A model generated the notes under the pieces. The model was given only the letters and a program-made list of their open reading frames with translations, ran no database searches and had not been told where the DNA came from. Below, in pieces: positions 26,672-36,139 of a stretch of DNA of 64,000 nucleotides. This DNA comes from JAVVEG01 sp041751425 (lineage in GTDB: Bacteria > Pseudomonadota > Gammaproteobacteria > Pseudomonadales > Pseudohongiellaceae): contig JBGSXL010000032.1 in NCBI GenBank assembly GCA_041751425.1, positions 1 to 64,000 of the forward strand. Direction: 5' to 3'. The first letter of the stretch is position 1, and each line of letters starts with the position of its first letter. A program made the position numbers and the translations under genes.

Positions 26672-28009
26672 TTACACGCGTTTCAGTCTTTGATCGAAGC
26701 TCAGACCTGTGTGGCGGTCGACAATAACACTGGATTCCACGAAATGACCCAACTCAATCAGCAGTTGACTGAGTTGCGCGACAGCGGCACCGCCTTTATG
26801 GGGCTTTGCGCTGGAGCCCATGGCATCTGTAGTGATGTCATCGAGAAACAATATTTTGCGCCACCAGGGATTGGGCTGCTCATTGGTCAGGCCATCGGTG
26901 GCCAGTACTACGGAAAAACGTCCACCAAAGCGGGCTACACTGCCTTGCAGGGATTTTATCCAGGGCCCGCTTCTGGCAGAAGCAAAGACGATGCAGTGCG
27001 AATTGGCAGGTGCGTTGACCTGCTGCAGAAAGCGGTCCAGACCATAGGCATTTGGCTGTCCTAACGCGCGCGATCCGGCAATCAGTGTTAATGCTGTGCG
27101 CACATTGGAGCTCGTCTCCTCGGAGCCGTCCGCCCCGAATATCCAGTCTTCACCCAATGCACCGGACTCCACCGCGACCCGCGCTACTGCTGCCGCCGCC
27201 TCATCACTTGGGCCGGAAAGCAGGTAGGCATAGGTGCGGTTGCTGTGATGCACGCTTTTCTCGGCCAGACGCACATTCAAATGGCGGGTGCGGGCGTAGA
27301 CTGTCCACATGATATTGCGCACTGAGTCGCCAGGTACGTAGGGGCGTATTTCCATGCGATCCCCTTGCGGATCGCCGACAGGGCTGGAGATACCATCCTC
27401 CGCAGTAAGCGAGCGCAACAAAGGCAGATTTCGCACCAGACCGGTTTGTGGCAGGACTAACAACTCTTGCGGATGGGTTACGCGCCAGGAGAAGCGGCAG
27501 AAGCCCAGCACATCACTAATTGTGTAAAGGCGAGTGATCTGTGCGGTTTTACAGCGTCGTGCAGGAATGATGTTTTCTTCCCATATCTGCGTTTTGGCAT
27601 CCAGACGATTGCGAGTATCCATGGCATCCGGAAACACAATCTGCCAGTCCAGGCTGATCAATGGCAGCCACGCCATGGCAGGCAGTCTGAAGCCGGTTTC
27701 ATTCGGATATCCGGCCTCCATGCTCACTGGCTGTTTGTTGTGATCGCTGGCAACCGGTACGGCATACTCAACAGACTTGGCGTGCAGCGTACGACGCAAC
27801 ACGAAACCTCCCAACAGCACGGCCAGCAAGCTGAAGCAGACAATGGCAATAGCGCAGACGGCCAGCGCAAAAACCACCAAATCCATGCGGCCATAAGCAA
27901 ACACACGCAGGCCCACTGCTGCCGCCAGAAGGACAACCAAGCCTTGAAAAGTGAATGGGAAATGCTCTGTGAGCCACGTGAATACTGCTTTCAAACGCGT
28001 TGCAAACAT
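26672..28009 (-). CDS. DUF58 domain membrane protein
   Basis: A 445-aa protein with two N-terminal membrane helices (FTFQGLVVLLAAAVGLRVFA; MDLVVFALAVCAIAIVCFSLLAVLLGGFVL). The DUF58 signature follows: MEIRPYVPGDSVRNIMWTVYARTRHLNVRLAEK. DUF58 resembles a VWA-like domain and nearly always sits beside MoxR. The coding start overlaps the 3' end of the small TM2-like gene by 19 bases. The degenerate region after DUF58 (SGPSDEAAAAVARVA, then CIVFASARSGPW) looks VWA-like. Confidence 0.87.
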   Translation of the reverse strand: MFATRLKAVFTWLTEHFPFTFQGLVVLLAAAVGLRVFAYGRMDLVVFALAVCAIAIVCFSLLAVLLGGFVLRRTLHAKSVEYAVPVASDHNKQPVSMEAGYPNETGFRLPAMAWLPLISLDWQIVFPDAMDTRNRLDAKTQIWEENIIPARRCKTAQITRLYTISDVLGFCRFSWRVTHPQELLVLPQTGLVRNLPLLRSLTAEDGISSPVGDPQGDRMEIRPYVPGDSVRNIMWTVYARTRHLNVRLAEKSVHHSNRTYAYLLSGPSDEAAAAVARVAVESGALGEDWIFGADGSEETSSNVRTALTLIAGSRALGQPNAYGLDRFLQQVNAPANSHCIVFASARSGPWIKSLQGSVARFGGRFSVVLATDGLTNEQPNPWWRKILFLDDITTDAMGSSAKPHKGGAAVAQLSQLLIELGHFVESSVIVDRHTGLSFDQRLKRV

Positions 28010-28368
28010 CGCTGTATTACTCGATTGTTGAACGCATGCACCAGGTGCCTTGCATTCATTAACTGCGGAATTTCAATGATGACGACAGCCAACAGCGCCA
28101 ATAATCCAATCAGAAGATTGGTAAAACTTAAAATAAGATAAAGACCCGTCAGTGACAGTGCCAGATTGAGCAGGCCCCGCACCCAGCGGTGCAGGTAGAA
28201 ATGATGAGCACCTGCCCAGAACAGCCAGTTCAATTTCAGATACATCGCTGGATCCTTCAACAAATCCTGCACGAGTTCGTCATAGCGTGCTCGTTGGCCA
28301 GCATCGAGATTACTGACACGGTCGCGCAGTTCAGTGGCTTCCAGATTCAGCTCTTTTTCGGAGAACAT
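27991..28368 (-). CDS. Small TM2-like membrane protein
   Basis: A 125-aa protein. A coiled, acidic N-terminal half (LNLEATELRDRVSNLDAGQRARYDELVQDL) precedes LFWAGAHHFYLHRWVRGLLN and two hydrophobic helices. The G.H.FYL.R...G.L pattern is that of the TM2 domain. It overlaps the DUF58 gene by 19 bases and appears to be the first gene of the MoxR operon. The function is unknown. Confidence 0.75.
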   Translation of the reverse strand: MFSEKELNLEATELRDRVSNLDAGQRARYDELVQDLLKDPAMYLKLNWLFWAGAHHFYLHRWVRGLLNLALSLTGLYLILSFTNLLIGLLALLAVVIIEIPQLMNARHLVHAFNNRVIQRCLQRV

Positions 28369-28384
28369 GGTTCCGGCCTGTCAG

Positions 28385-29395
28385 CTAGATTTTGACCACC
28401 ATCTTGCCGAAATTGCTACCGCTAAACAAGCCCAAAAAGGCCTCCACCGCATGATCAAGCCCGTCAACAACGGTCTCCCGATAGCTGATTTTGCCGTCCC
28501 GTAACCACGTCTCCATCTGCTGCAGAAACGCCGGTCGCATATCCAGGTGATCCGACACAATAAAGCCATTGATGCGCAATTTGCGGCCGACAATCAGCAT
28601 CAGGTTATCGGGTCCGGGAACGGGCTGTGCATCGTTATAGGTTTGAATCATGCCGCAGGCTGCAATGCGCCCGAACGGATTCATATTGGCAATGGCAGCC
28701 TGCAGATGGTCGCCGCCGACATTTTCAAAGTAGACATCGATGCCTTCCGGAGCGGCTGCAGCCAGCGCCTTGGTTAAATCGCCGCAAGTCTTGTAGTTGA
28801 TTACCGCGTCAACGCCACACTCGGCTTGCAGCCACGCAGCTTTGTCATCGGAGCCGACGCTGGCGACGACTCTGCAACCATGCAGGTGTGCAATCTGACA
28901 GACATTGGCGCCCACAGCTCCGGCAGCGGCCGACACAAACACTGTCTCACCGGGCTTGGGTTCGCCAAAACGATACAGGCCCACATAGGCGGTCAGACCC
29001 GGCATGCCGAGCGTGCCTAAATAGACGCTGAGTTTTTCCATATCAAAAGGGGTGATCTTGTTAACCAGTTTGGCCTTGGCTACAAACTTGTCCTGCCACG
29101 CGAAACCGTTCAGGACAATATCTCCTGCTTTGAGGGAAGAGCTGCCGGATTCGACGACGCGACCAATGGCGCCGCCGTACATCACCTCACCCAGTTTGTA
29201 GGGTTCAGCATAACTTTTCTCTGCGCGCATACGGCCACGCATGTATGGGTCAACGGACATGTACAGATTTTGCACCAGCACTTCATCCTCAGCGGGAGGG
29301 GCCAGTTCTACTTCAATCATCCTGAAGTTCTCTGCTACTGGTATGCCGACTGGCCGCGAGACCAGATGTACCTGCCGTGCTTTATATTCACTCAT
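28385..29395 (-). CDS. NADP-dependent medium-chain reductase (leukotriene B4/curcumin reductase-like)
   Basis: A 336-aa zinc-free MDR enzyme of the prostaglandin/leukotriene reductase type, which reduces C=C bonds of enones with NADPH. It shows VDPYMRGRM near residue 50, AAAGAVGANVCQIAHLHGCRVVASVGSDDK as the Rossmann fold (AxxGxxG) and INYKT at the NADP region. YFENVGGDHLQAAI and the C-terminal GKMVVKI are also present. The start is ATG 29395 in an ATGA overlap with the stop of the TRAP permease gene, confirming a coupled operon. The likely job is to process what the transporter brings in. Confidence 0.9.
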   Translation of the reverse strand: MSEYKARQVHLVSRPVGIPVAENFRMIEVELAPPAEDEVLVQNLYMSVDPYMRGRMRAEKSYAEPYKLGEVMYGGAIGRVVESGSSSLKAGDIVLNGFAWQDKFVAKAKLVNKITPFDMEKLSVYLGTLGMPGLTAYVGLYRFGEPKPGETVFVSAAAGAVGANVCQIAHLHGCRVVASVGSDDKAAWLQAECGVDAVINYKTCGDLTKALAAAAPEGIDVYFENVGGDHLQAAIANMNPFGRIAACGMIQTYNDAQPVPGPDNLMLIVGRKLRINGFIVSDHLDMRPAFLQQMETWLRDGKISYRETVVDGLDHAVEAFLGLFSGSNFGKMVVKI

Positions 29396-31392
29396 TTTTG
29401 AAATCTCTTTTGCCAGAAAATGACGCTGAACAGAATCAGCGCGCCAACAATATGATAGGAGGTATGAAGTGGCGCCCACATCATCAGGACAGCACTGATG
29501 GCGAGGAAAAAGGCGGAGACCAGGTTCAAGGGTTTCTCAAGTCGCCACTGCAGCAATCCGGCCATGGCATACAGACCCATACAGGCCCACACGAATACAT
29601 TGATGCGCTCCGGCCAGGTGCCGGATATCAGCGGCGAATATGCAAACAGCAATGGTACAAGATAAAGGCCTTTGGCAATTTTCCAGGAAGTAATACCTGT
29701 CGCCATGGGCCTCGTGCCTGCGATACCTGCAGCAGCGAAAGACGCCAGACATACCGGTGGCGTGACGTTACTGTCCTGCGACAACCAAAAAATAATCAGG
29801 TGTGCGCTCAACAGCATGCCCGTTAATAACTCAGGGCTGAGCAGTTCTTCGCGGATAATCTGCTTCATTTCCAGCGGCATTTCTTGCAGGGCGATCAGCG
29901 GATCACCACCGAACAGATTGATCGTTGCCGTCACGCTGGCTGGCAGATCCGTTGCCAGTAATGCCTGCAACAAGGCTTCCTGGCTGATCAGGTCGTAAAG
30001 AATCGGCGCCGACAGAGTTGCGAGAACGATGTACGCTGCAGTTACAGGCAGGCCCATACCCAGTATCAGGGAGGCCAACGCGATCAGAACCAGAGAGATG
30101 AACAAACTGCCTTGAGCCCACTCTACAATCATCAGTGAGAAGCCATTGCCGACGCCCGTTGTGGTAACCACATTGATAATCAGTCCTACCGCGACTAACA
30201 GCAGAGCAGTGGACGTCATCGTGCGAACACTATCAACAGTGGCCTCGAAAATGCCGTGCCATTTCATCGGTGTTGGCGACAACCAGGACGATACGATCAC
30301 CGCCAGTATTGCGTACGCTGCTGCGGTTATCGGGGTATAACCAATAATCAACAGCGCGACCAAAACCACCAGCGGAATAATGAAATGCCAACCGCCTCTT
30401 AGTACGGTAGAAATTTTTTCGTGATCACCGTCCTTGTCCGGCACCAGTCCTACGCGAATAGCTTCGATGCGGACGAAGTAAATGACAGTCAGGTAGTACA
30501 GCAACGCAGGCAACGCGGACATCGCGATAATGTGCAGATACGAGATCTGCGTATAGCTGGCCATAACAAAGGCACCTGCTCCCATGATAGGCGGCATCAA
30601 CGCGCCACCGGTTGAGGCAGCAGCCACCACGCCGGCAGAAAACTGCGGATTGAAACCGGAACGGTTCATCATCGGAATGGTGATAACACCCGTGGAAACT
30701 GTATTAGCGACAGCAGAACCGGAAACCGACCCCATTAGTCCGGAACCGATTACCGCCACGACGCCAGCGCCTCCGGTAAATCTTCCTGCCAGGCAGCGCG
30801 CAAAACTGACGATGAAATCACCCGCGCCGGACTTGAGCAAAAAAGAGCCGAACAGGATGAACATGAAAACATAAGTTGCTGAGATCTGCGCCGTCATGCC
30901 AAACATGCCTTCGGAACTGAAATAGCTGCGATACAGCACGGTTTCCAGGCTCAGTCCAGGGAAGGAGAACATGCCGGATATGTATCTACCCATGAACAGA
31001 ATGTACGAGAGCGAGATGAGGATCAGGATGGGCATGAACCAGCCAGTGGTGCGGCGGGTAAATTCAATAGCTAATAAAACAGCGATGCTGGTAATAATAT
31101 AGTCGCTGAGCACGAACTCCGCCTCGCGGGCATACAACGCATCCTCAAACAGGATCAAATAAACGGGGACGCAAATTGCCAGTATTGCGAGGCCGATGTT
31201 TGTCGCGATTTTTAATGTGTTCCACTTGCTGTTTTCAGTGATAGTTTCATTGGCAGCCAACGCGCACAGAGCACAGAAACCACCGAAGTGGATGGCGGAA
31301 AACCATAGTTCCGAGATGGTGGCAAACATGTTGGTGTATACGTGGAACAGAGCAAACAAAAAAGCCGCCCACTTCAACACTGGTGATTTCAT
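29392..31392 (-). CDS. TRAP transporter fused permease (TAXI type)
   Basis: A 666-aa inner-membrane protein with about 16-17 hydrophobic segments, combining the small (DctQ-like) and large (DctM-like) subunits as in TAXI systems. Motifs: GAGVVAVIGSGLMGSVSGSAVANTVSTG, then STGGALMPPIMGAGAF (the DctM signature) and ILGMGLPVTAAYIVLATLSAP. It carries out sodium-driven uptake of a carboxylate or other organic acid delivered by the binding protein. Start and stop overlap both neighbours by 4 bases (ATGA), giving a tightly coupled three-gene operon. Confidence 0.93.
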   Translation of the reverse strand: MKSPVLKWAAFLFALFHVYTNMFATISELWFSAIHFGGFCALCALAANETITENSKWNTLKIATNIGLAILAICVPVYLILFEDALYAREAEFVLSDYIITSIAVLLAIEFTRRTTGWFMPILILISLSYILFMGRYISGMFSFPGLSLETVLYRSYFSSEGMFGMTAQISATYVFMFILFGSFLLKSGAGDFIVSFARCLAGRFTGGAGVVAVIGSGLMGSVSGSAVANTVSTGVITIPMMNRSGFNPQFSAGVVAAASTGGALMPPIMGAGAFVMASYTQISYLHIIAMSALPALLYYLTVIYFVRIEAIRVGLVPDKDGDHEKISTVLRGGWHFIIPLVVLVALLIIGYTPITAAAYAILAVIVSSWLSPTPMKWHGIFEATVDSVRTMTSTALLLVAVGLIINVVTTTGVGNGFSLMIVEWAQGSLFISLVLIALASLILGMGLPVTAAYIVLATLSAPILYDLISQEALLQALLATDLPASVTATINLFGGDPLIALQEMPLEMKQIIREELLSPELLTGMLLSAHLIIFWLSQDSNVTPPVCLASFAAAGIAGTRPMATGITSWKIAKGLYLVPLLFAYSPLISGTWPERINVFVWACMGLYAMAGLLQWRLEKPLNLVSAFFLAISAVLMMWAPLHTSYHIVGALILFSVIFWQKRFQK

Positions 31393-32423
31393 TGATCTGA
31401 CTCTGGTGGCAACAAATTGGCGGGAATTTCCATGCCAATTTCTTCGTAGTAGCGAATGGCGCCCGGATGCAGCGGTGCTCCCAATCCTTTCAGTGCTACA
31501 TCCAGACTCATGTCATTGGTGGCGCCATGAATATCCTGCAGGGCACGCAGATTCTCCCAGATTACGCGGGTCACCTGATACACCACCTCGTCAGGCACAT
31601 CAGACCGCACCGCCAGCACATTCGGGCTGCCCACCGTTCGCACCAGAGTGTTTTGATTCGGATAAGTGCCAGCTGGCAGATCATACCAGTCCCACAGGTT
31701 GTACTTACTGTTGATAGTCGCCAATTCTTCGGGCGTGAACTCCAGAATGGTGAGGCGTTCCCCCAACTGCGCGAAAGCCTGCGTGATAGCGCTGACAGGG
31801 GCTCCAGCCGGTACGTTCATCCCGGTGATATTACCATCCTGAATAGCGTTGGCTGCGCCGCCATAGCCCATATAGGCCAGGTTCAATGTGCGCTCGTAGT
31901 CAACACCAAGCACTTCCAGAATATAGCGCCCCGTTTGCTCTGCCCCGGAGTTGCGCGCACCCAGTACGTAACGGGCACCATTGAGTTTGCCCAAATCGCT
32001 GATGGTGCCGTCTGTAATCAGCGCTGTCTCCAGAACAAAATGCTCAACGTTCTGCCACATAGCGCCCACTGAGCGCAGACCCGTCTGCGGTCGACTGATA
32101 GGGCCTTCGCCATTCCATGCCCAGGCGGCAAAAACTCCTTGCAGCAGAGCGAATTGCGCCTGATTATCTCGCAGCAGTTTGATGTTTTCGAGGGAGCCGG
32201 CGGAGCTGATGGCGGACAGCGATATATTATGCTCGTCCTGCAATTGCGATTTGGTGATTGTGGCCAGAGCCACCCCGATGGGGTAGTAGGCACCGCCGGT
32301 AGTGGCAGTGGTCAGAATGTAGGGCCGATTGGTGGCTAGCTGGTCCGTGCAGGATGCCAGCGGGAGTGCAGCCAGAAGTACAGCCAGAAGTACTGCGCTA
32401 CGCCAAAGTGCTGGATATCTCAT
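31389..32423 (-). CDS. TAXI family TRAP solute-binding lipoprotein
   Basis: A 344-aa binding protein with a lipobox-like signal (LLAALPLASC). The TAXI hallmark TTATTGGAYYPIGVALA follows, with EHNISLSAISSAGSLENIKLLRDNQAQFALLQ. It captures the ligand in the periplasm for the permease encoded immediately downstream (4-base overlap). Most TAXI ligands are unknown, and glutamate-like or other carboxylates are reported for the family. The adjacent enone reductase hints at a less common substrate. It is the first gene of the operon; 32424-32632 upstream shows no clear promoter. Confidence 0.92.
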   Translation of the reverse strand: MRYPALWRSAVLLAVLLAALPLASCTDQLATNRPYILTTATTGGAYYPIGVALATITKSQLQDEHNISLSAISSAGSLENIKLLRDNQAQFALLQGVFAAWAWNGEGPISRPQTGLRSVGAMWQNVEHFVLETALITDGTISDLGKLNGARYVLGARNSGAEQTGRYILEVLGVDYERTLNLAYMGYGGAANAIQDGNITGMNVPAGAPVSAITQAFAQLGERLTILEFTPEELATINSKYNLWDWYDLPAGTYPNQNTLVRTVGSPNVLAVRSDVPDEVVYQVTRVIWENLRALQDIHGATNDMSLDVALKGLGAPLHPGAIRYYEEIGMEIPANLLPPESDQ

Positions 32424-32632
32424 GGATTAAAACGGCCCCATACCCTGTATGTTTTATTCTTGTCCCGGTCCCACGCTTATTGGTGGGTGGTGTGGCCGCT
32501 GATATAAACATATTTCCCGACAAACCTCAATTTGCATGGTTGGCTGGGCTACTCCCTGTGTCTGAAGTAGCCAACAGAAAGAAGCCCGGCCAGATGCAAT
32601 GCGACATGGTTTTGGGGGGCAGCTCTCCGTTC

Positions 32633-33550
32633 TTATTCCAGTGGGATAAATGCCAGCGCGTTGTGCGGGTTCATCGGGATAACCAGCTGCTTCTGAATAG
32701 AGTCATAGCACATGGACGCCGCGCTGGGGATGCCGGAAGCAATCACTTCGGCGGGCTGACCGGGACGAATGCGGGAGACGCTACCGAAGCGCACACTACT
32801 CACATATTTGGTGCCATCTTCGGTGACCACAACTCCATCGTTACCACCTTCCGCCGCATGTTCTGTGTTTATCAACGCACCGGCAGGATTGAAACTGAGT
32901 ACTGAGTTGTCGCCAATATTGACCACGACAATATTGCCATCGTTATCGATAGCCACACCGTTGGGAGAATTCAGCGGAGCGCCTTCAACGAACACCGATG
33001 GATTGCCCGCTGAAGTGATACGGAAGATGCGCTGAGGCTCACGGGTATTAGATGCGTACACGGTGCCATCTGTAGTTACACCAATACCGTTCAGTAGAGT
33101 GGCACCAGGCACCTCTATGGCATCGAGCGGTTGCCCGGTCGTCAGATCGAACGTACGGACCACTGTCATATCTACCACGTAGAGAACACCATTTCTGATG
33201 GCGCTGCCCAGCGGGTGATTCAGTGTCAGGTTGTCGCGGTTTACGCCAATCCATTTGGAGGTATGAACAGTGCCATCCGGATTAATGAGTGACACAAAGC
33301 CATCATTAGGCTCGATCGTTTCGGGGTTGCCGGCGTTCATGGACAGAATCAGATTGCGGGAAGAGTCGAACGTGCAACTCTCGGTGAAGCGGAAGCTGCC
33401 AAATACTCGCACGTTGCCGGACATGGGCGTTGCAACACCCGCTTCATTGATAGTGCCCAGTGGCTCACCAATGGCAATCGGACCTGTTTGTGCGAATGCA
33501 CCTGTGCTTGCTACAAGTGCCACCAGCGTGGCGAGCAGTGATTTCTTCAT
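32633..33550 (-). CDS. Exported SMP-30/NHL-type beta-propeller protein
   Basis: A 305-aa protein with a signal peptide ending STGAFAQ. Propeller repeats of the gluconolactonase/NHL type follow: LLNGIGVTTDGTVYASNT, SPNGVAIDNDGNIVVVNIG, NDGVVVTEDGTKYVSSV. The family includes lactonases and ligand-binding propellers, and metal-site residues cannot be assigned with confidence. AGGAG precedes the ATG. It is likely periplasmic or secreted. The role is open; a lactone hydrolase is the best-known alternative. Confidence 0.75.
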   Translation of the reverse strand: MKKSLLATLVALVASTGAFAQTGPIAIGEPLGTINEAGVATPMSGNVRVFGSFRFTESCTFDSSRNLILSMNAGNPETIEPNDGFVSLINPDGTVHTSKWIGVNRDNLTLNHPLGSAIRNGVLYVVDMTVVRTFDLTTGQPLDAIEVPGATLLNGIGVTTDGTVYASNTREPQRIFRITSAGNPSVFVEGAPLNSPNGVAIDNDGNIVVVNIGDNSVLSFNPAGALINTEHAAEGGNDGVVVTEDGTKYVSSVRFGSVSRIRPGQPAEVIASGIPSAASMCYDSIQKQLVIPMNPHNALAFIPLE

Positions 33551-33698
33551 CGTAATACTCCTGTGGTTTGAATTGGCGACGTAGCGCCTTGGCTAAACTA
33601 CAGCTAAGCTACTAGAAAATGGTAGCCAGAGCCAGACTCAGCCTTACCTGGATTGCGATTAAGTCACTTGCACGGGACAGTATCAGGTTAAAAATACT

Positions 33699-35495
33699 TT
33701 ATTCAATGATGATGCTGATAGGCGCCGCATTGAAAATGATATTCCCCGGATTAAGGTCCCCTGAACGTAAATACCCCAGGAATATGTTATAAGTCGCCCG
33801 ATCACCAGTTCCCAATACCCCGCTGAACAGCTCGAACTCTTCCTTCGCAGACATCGTTGGTCGGCTGGCAAAGAACTGCAGATTGGCTTCATTAAATGGC
33901 ACTATTGCACCACTGGAGTTGACAGTGACGAAGTTGCCTCCCACCTCAACCACTACCAGGAATTGCACTGACTGACCGATGTCTGAAGACTCTGGCTCTA
34001 TGCTCGTGCGTATTGTGATATGCGCGGGTGCAGTTGCGCGATCGCTCAATGTGCTCCCCTGATTGGTGTAAACACCACCTGATATAACCGCACTCGACGC
34101 TCTGCCATCAACAAACTGCGTTGTCTTCTTGGGAAGAGTTGCTGATGGTGTTCCGCCGCCGCCGGGGTTCCCGCCGGGAGTCCCGTCAAGACTGCTGTCG
34201 CGATACACAACATCGCCTTCTTTGTCACTGATGCCGGGAAAAAACACGGTGCGGTCTCTGGCGTGAAACGCGATAGCGAAGGCGGTGCGTGCCATGATTG
34301 GGTTTGTGCCCTCATTCGCTGAGGTCTGCTGTTGAGTAGCATCGGGCATTGAGATTCGGCGCATGGAAACGCTCCCGTCTTCGGCAACCGAGGAAACAAA
34401 TACCGCCCATCCACCACCGGGGTTACCCGCCAGGAGTTTTTGCGAAGTCGAATTAAATGCAACGTGACGTCCATCTCCGCTCATGCTCAGGGGCGAACTG
34501 AAATTCCCGGCGATGGCGGTGGATGCAACATTGGAGTTATCCGTTGTTTCGGACATATGAGTGACTTTGCCGCTGCTGATGTCCTTCATGTAGATGCCGG
34601 TGGCGCGGCGTCCAGGCGCCAGATCTGCTGCAAGAGAGTTCGCTGTGAACATAACTCGATTGCCATCGTCGCTGATCATGGGATAGCCATAATTGCCGTC
34701 AATGAAGTTGCCGCTGGTATCACGCGACAGGAGCTGTACGCTGCCAGTTTGCATATCCCGCCGATACAGTAAGTTTTTCGTGTTATTTGCAGGAGTATCC
34801 GGATGTGCGTTTTTTGCAGGACTTACATAAACCAGGTAACGACCATCCGCACTGAGTTGTTGCTGTGGCAAGCCAATGACAGTGAAGAAGGCAGCGTCCA
34901 GTATTGTTCCATCGTGTGCGCGTGCCGCCAGGCTTGTCTGGTCTGTGACGCGGTCGTAAATATACATATGGTTTGTAAAGGCAGAGGTTGCGGGAAGCAC
35001 TTCATTGACCAGATTGGTAGCTCGAGAGCGAAAAACTATGTAACGACCGTCGGCCGACACGCGCGGGTAGGCAGTATCACCATTGGGCGTTGCACCATCA
35101 GTTGTTTTTAAGAAACGGATGCTGGTGCCAGCTTGCCTGTCACGAAGATAAAGAGTTCTGCTTCCCGACTGGAATGCAACATAGCGTCCATCCGCACTCA
35201 TCGACGCAGAAGTGACACTGACGAATGCACCATTCTCGTCGAAATTGACCGGATCGGCTGTGTTGGTGGCGATGTTTAATACGGACAGATTGGTGTTGGC
35301 TGCGCCGGATGCTGTGAAACCATCCCGTTGCAGAAGCAGAGTGCCATCTGCAGATATGTCGAACAGGGCAGTCCTGCCAACCGCAATGTGCTCCTGAGCC
35401 TGAGTGGTAATGGATGGGAGAAGCACGACCAGGCAGAGTATAACCTTGACTATGCTTACGCGGATGCTCCTGCCTTCAAGTGCTGATGTTTTCAT
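33699..35495 (-). CDS. Exported TolB/PD40-type beta-propeller protein
   Basis: A 598-aa protein with an N-terminal signal (VILCLVVLLPSITTQAQ). Five or more PD40/WD40-like repeats follow, with the recurrent SADGRYVAFQS, SADGRYIVFRS, SADGRYLVYVS, SDDGNRVMFTA and SGDGRHVAFNS. A Gly-rich linker (GTPGGNPGGGGTPS) leads to a beta-rich C-terminal domain of about 130 residues, perhaps for surface contact. GGAGG stands 5 bases before the ATG. TolB-like propellers bind partners rather than catalyse. The next gene downstream is also a propeller protein, but a 148-base gap separates them. Confidence 0.75.
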   Translation of the reverse strand: MKTSALEGRSIRVSIVKVILCLVVLLPSITTQAQEHIAVGRTALFDISADGTLLLQRDGFTASGAANTNLSVLNIATNTADPVNFDENGAFVSVTSASMSADGRYVAFQSGSRTLYLRDRQAGTSIRFLKTTDGATPNGDTAYPRVSADGRYIVFRSRATNLVNEVLPATSAFTNHMYIYDRVTDQTSLAARAHDGTILDAAFFTVIGLPQQQLSADGRYLVYVSPAKNAHPDTPANNTKNLLYRRDMQTGSVQLLSRDTSGNFIDGNYGYPMISDDGNRVMFTANSLAADLAPGRRATGIYMKDISSGKVTHMSETTDNSNVASTAIAGNFSSPLSMSGDGRHVAFNSTSQKLLAGNPGGGWAVFVSSVAEDGSVSMRRISMPDATQQQTSANEGTNPIMARTAFAIAFHARDRTVFFPGISDKEGDVVYRDSSLDGTPGGNPGGGGTPSATLPKKTTQFVDGRASSAVISGGVYTNQGSTLSDRATAPAHITIRTSIEPESSDIGQSVQFLVVVEVGGNFVTVNSSGAIVPFNEANLQFFASRPTMSAKEEFELFSGVLGTGDRATYNIFLGYLRSGDLNPGNIIFNAAPISIIIE

Positions 35496-35637
35496 GATGC
35501 CTCCAAGGTTTGGTTTACTGTAGCGTGCCCCTTTTCCGCGCTGGTGTGTAGACCGATCGGCGGGGTTGACATTGACATGCGCCTTGTGGTGCGCAATCAG
35601 GGTGCGACAGAAAAAAGCGATGCATCGAAATAAAGTG

Positions 35638-35682
35638 TTGACATAATCGGAGGAGGTGTTAATTTATTAGCACTATGCTAAT
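35638..35682 (+). promoter_or_regulatory. Promoter and palindromic operator of the BlaI-type regulator
   Basis: TTGACA (35638-35643) is a perfect -35 hexamer, with an AT-rich -10 region (TAATTT, 16 bases on). Directly after it lies the 17-bp palindrome ATTAGCACTATGCTAAT (35666-35682, arms ATTAGCA/TGCTAAT). It occupies the place where a repressor would block transcription, and the regulator gene starts at 35730. BlaI/MecI proteins bind such dyads in their own promoters. The half-site differs from the TACA/TGTA of staphylococcal BlaI. Confidence 0.55.
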
Positions 35683-35729
35683 TTGTTCGCACGTTTAAGT
35701 TTATACAGACCGCCAGGAGGAACCGTGCC

Positions 35730-36122
35730 ATGACCCAACCCGATCAACTGAGCCGCCGCGAACGCCAGATCATGGACGTTCTGTATCGTCTGGAGCAGGC
35801 CAGTGCCAAGGAAGTGATGGAGAACATGCAGGATGCTCCCAGCTATTCATCTGTCCGGACATTGCTTGGCAAACTGGTGGAGAAAGGGCATATCGAGCAT
35901 CGCGAAAGCGGTTTGAAATACGTTTACTTCCCGTTGGTCGAGCGCCAGGAAGCATCGCAATCCGCGTTGTCCAATGTCGTCAAGACTTTCTTCGGCGACT
36001 CGCATTATCTGGCGGTGAACTCGCTGCTTGATATGTCCATCAACGATCTCTCCGATGCCGAACTGGAAAGATTAAATCAGCTCATCCAAACCAAGAAGAA
36101 CAAAAAACCTGCCAAAAAATAG
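35730..36122 (+). CDS. BlaI/MecI/CopY family transcriptional regulator
   Basis: A 130-aa winged-helix repressor. LSRRERQIMDVLYRLEQASAKEVMENM, then SYSSVRTLLGKLVEKGHIEHRESG, is the standard BlaI DNA-binding domain, and the second half is the dimerisation helix region. In the family, the partner M56 peptidase triggers cleavage of the repressor on an envelope signal. AGGAGG lies 8 bases before the ATG. It is followed after 17 bases by the M56 gene. The C-terminus is Lys-rich. Confidence 0.93.
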   Translation: MTQPDQLSRRERQIMDVLYRLEQASAKEVMENMQDAPSYSSVRTLLGKLVEKGHIEHRESGLKYVYFPLVERQEASQSALSNVVKTFFGDSHYLAVNSLLDMSINDLSDAELERLNQLIQTKKNKKPAKK

Positions 36123-36139
36123 GCTTCGGGAGAATCGAC

